From positions 44,844,216 through 44,908,215 of the forward strand of contig NW_023998415.1 in the NCBI RefSeq assembly GCF_014805625.2: a stretch of DNA of 64,000 nt. Direction: 5' to 3'. Shown here piece by piece: positions 62,184 to 64,000 of this stretch (positions are counted from its first letter, which is position 1; every line of letters starts with the position of its first letter). The notes below the pieces were generated by a model. It saw only the letters and a program-made list of their open reading frames with translations, had not been told where the DNA came from and did not search any database. The stretch comes from Glossina fuscipes. Lineage: Eukaryota > Arthropoda > Insecta > Diptera > Glossinidae. Made by a program: the position numbers and the translations under genes.

Positions 62184-64000
62184 CTGGAATTAAATAAATT
62201 GAAATTAAAGGAAACTAGCTGTGCGAACTGTGTGAAATAGTATTAATTTTGCTTTTGGTCGTTAAGTCAGTTATATGTTTCACATACATAGATAGGCAAG
62301 CATTCTTTGTGAGATGATGAAAATTTCGTCGTTCATATTACAATCGCTTCAAGTTTATATATATATACATATATATATATATTGAAAATTCCGGCCAAAA
62401 AAAAAAAAAAACAGTTTGGTTTGCTTAAGAAATTTCTTATTAGGATTTTTTTAAAAATTCATAATAATAAATAATTTTCGAATTTCCTCTGTTGGTCTTG
62501 TTGAGGCTACTTGGGACAAAATTTACGAATTATCGCAAATTATTATAAATATTTATACCCTACACTAAGTTTAGCTTGCGCAGATGTACGTAGGCCTCCT
62601 ATTTTTTTTATTCCCAACGATTTTGAATCTTGTCTGTCCGGTTGTCCCTGCATTTTTGTGCTCAACCTACAGATTTTTGTAATATATTGCTGAATTTCAA
62701 TACACTAATGCATTTTGAAAATGAATCCTATTGAAAATAGTTGGAATCAGATCTATTTTACGATCACTCTACCCCATATAAAATCGGATTTTGAGAATAT
62801 TGTTATATGAAAAAAGATGGCAACTTTCAAAATTTCATCATAAAAATCGCGGAGTATTAATATTTCGACATAATAAATTGATATGAGAAATCAAAATCGA
62901 AAGGGAGGAATTCCTTGAAACCCCTTCAACCTCTTTCTTTGAACGACTCCTACGAGAAGTAAGTCTTTATACGGCAAAAAGCTCTAGTTTTTAATATCCT
63001 ACAGTAAGAATTACTTGCACTGTATCAAATTCGGATCATGTTGGTCTATATATTTTCTAGTACGGCATTTGTATGCTTACTAAAATAGCTATCTTTTAAT
63101 CTTTTCTTAAGATGATTTATGCAAACCTTGGACTAAGTCGGCCCATTTTCTGAATCGCACAGCTTATAGGGCAAGACAGTGTATTCTTTTAAAGGTTATA
63201 ACAAGAAGATTGAGTTTGTTAAATTTACATCATGTCCGTTGAGGTTTTCAATCCTGTTTCATATGAGGGCTGAAGCAGAGCAACGCATAATTTTTAGTAG
63301 AATGCGCTACGTGAAGTGGTGTAACGTGTCGAATGATTGTCGTTGCTTTACTATCATGTTTCTATTTATTCTTGTTAAAATGTTCATGCGCAGTCACGGA
63401 CGGACATTTTATGACAGTTTTAGACAGACTAGTTACGACGATCCTATAAGTGTATCATTGCACTTGCTCTCCCTTCAAATGAGGGAATCGAACTATTTGT
63501 ATGTAGAGGCGAGCATTACCGATAGCCTATTTCTATGTTTTATATATTTTTATCTAGGACAAGAATGAAAGCTTCTTCTGTAAGATGGCTACGGAGTACA
63601 GTTCAACGAGATGCGGCCTTAATGAGAATCTTTTCTTAGCATGAACAAATAGAACATGAGACTTGGCAGCTTTGTTTCTCAACTGCCAGTAATTGGTAGG
63701 GTTAAGTAGTTGATGGTCGTCGGTTTTCTTCTATGTGATATTAAAAGTTCATGAATAGAGTCAAGCGATATTAAGGCTTACTCTTAACGGTTGGATTATG
63801 AGGCATTAGTTCAATATTTATTGGCAAAATTTGAAGAAAAGTTCGTTGCGCTGAAATTTAAGATCTTACAGTAAGGACCCCTGCGATCTTTGCTAGCTGT
63901 CCCTTGCTTGCTTTTTTCGTTTCGCGAGTTAATGAAAAATCGTTTTTATATTTGCAATTTTTCTGTCAGAAGTAACACTTTTCATATAACAATCAATTTC
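62184..64000. other. Intron/upstream region with repeat copy
   Basis: It lies upstream of the first visible CUB/LDLa exon and must be intron, because that exon begins mid-codon. It contains a TACCCTACAC-type repeat starting near 62558 with TTGTCTGTCCGGTTGTCC, and otherwise nothing I can assign. The 129-codon + frame at 63179-63568 has no protein-like pattern. Confidence 0.45.

Noticed and set aside
63179..63568. 129-codon + strand frame
   Set aside because: No family motif and no good start or splice context; composition like the surrounding repeat-derived DNA.

Overview
This is AT-rich eukaryotic nuclear DNA, almost certainly from a fly (Diptera, Brachycera; a calyptrate or tsetse-like genome would fit, though the species cannot be fixed from sequence alone). 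Evidence for this: GT-AG introns with short fly-type first introns, insect-like CSN3 and CUB/LDLa proteins, mariner, hAT and jockey-like relics, a tRNA-derived SINE, dense (AT)n/(GT)n/(AG)n arrays, and a 10-N assembly gap inside an (AG)n array.

Layout. Positions 1-9.4 kb are non-coding, with microsatellites and interspersed repeats. A small two-exon gene on + (9433-10232) encodes an unrecognised 166-aa protein with one N-terminal membrane segment. Positions 10.4-19.1 kb are repeat-rich intergenic DNA: an inverted pair of one repeat, a decayed non-LTR reverse transcriptase fragment, a 270-bp hAT-type MITE with a perfect 8-bp target duplication, and an internally deleted mariner. CSN3 (COP9 signalosome subunit 3) lies on - at 19147-21191 in nine exons whose phases all agree. 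About 1 kb away, head to head, a nine-finger C2H2 protein gene runs on + (22188-27776, four exons); its third intron holds a full-length tRNA-SINE with a perfect 12-bp target duplication and a pre-miRNA-sized hairpin.

From 35.6 kb to 62.2 kb a large - strand gene encodes a membrane protein with CUB modules, an LDLa module and a transmembrane helix (closest in architecture to Drosophila Culd). Eleven exons were assembled, with matching phases at every junction; the 5' end lies beyond the window. The third visible exon carries an in-frame TAA within a CUB module. The large introns hold a mariner (52034-53294, perfect 32-bp inverted repeats, open frame, catalytic Asp replaced by His), a jockey-like relic, tandem repeats, and a set of well-formed - strand exons (55035-56216, possibly with 46072-46378) that I cannot assign to a known family and that may be a nested gene.

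Throughout, one repeat family with termini like TACCCTACACCACTT and an internal run of GTCTGTCCGTC-like units recurs in both orientations. The genes do not form a pathway: CSN3 acts in cullin deneddylation, the zinc-finger protein is a probable nuclear DNA-binding protein, and the CUB/LDLa protein is a cell-surface or endocytic protein.
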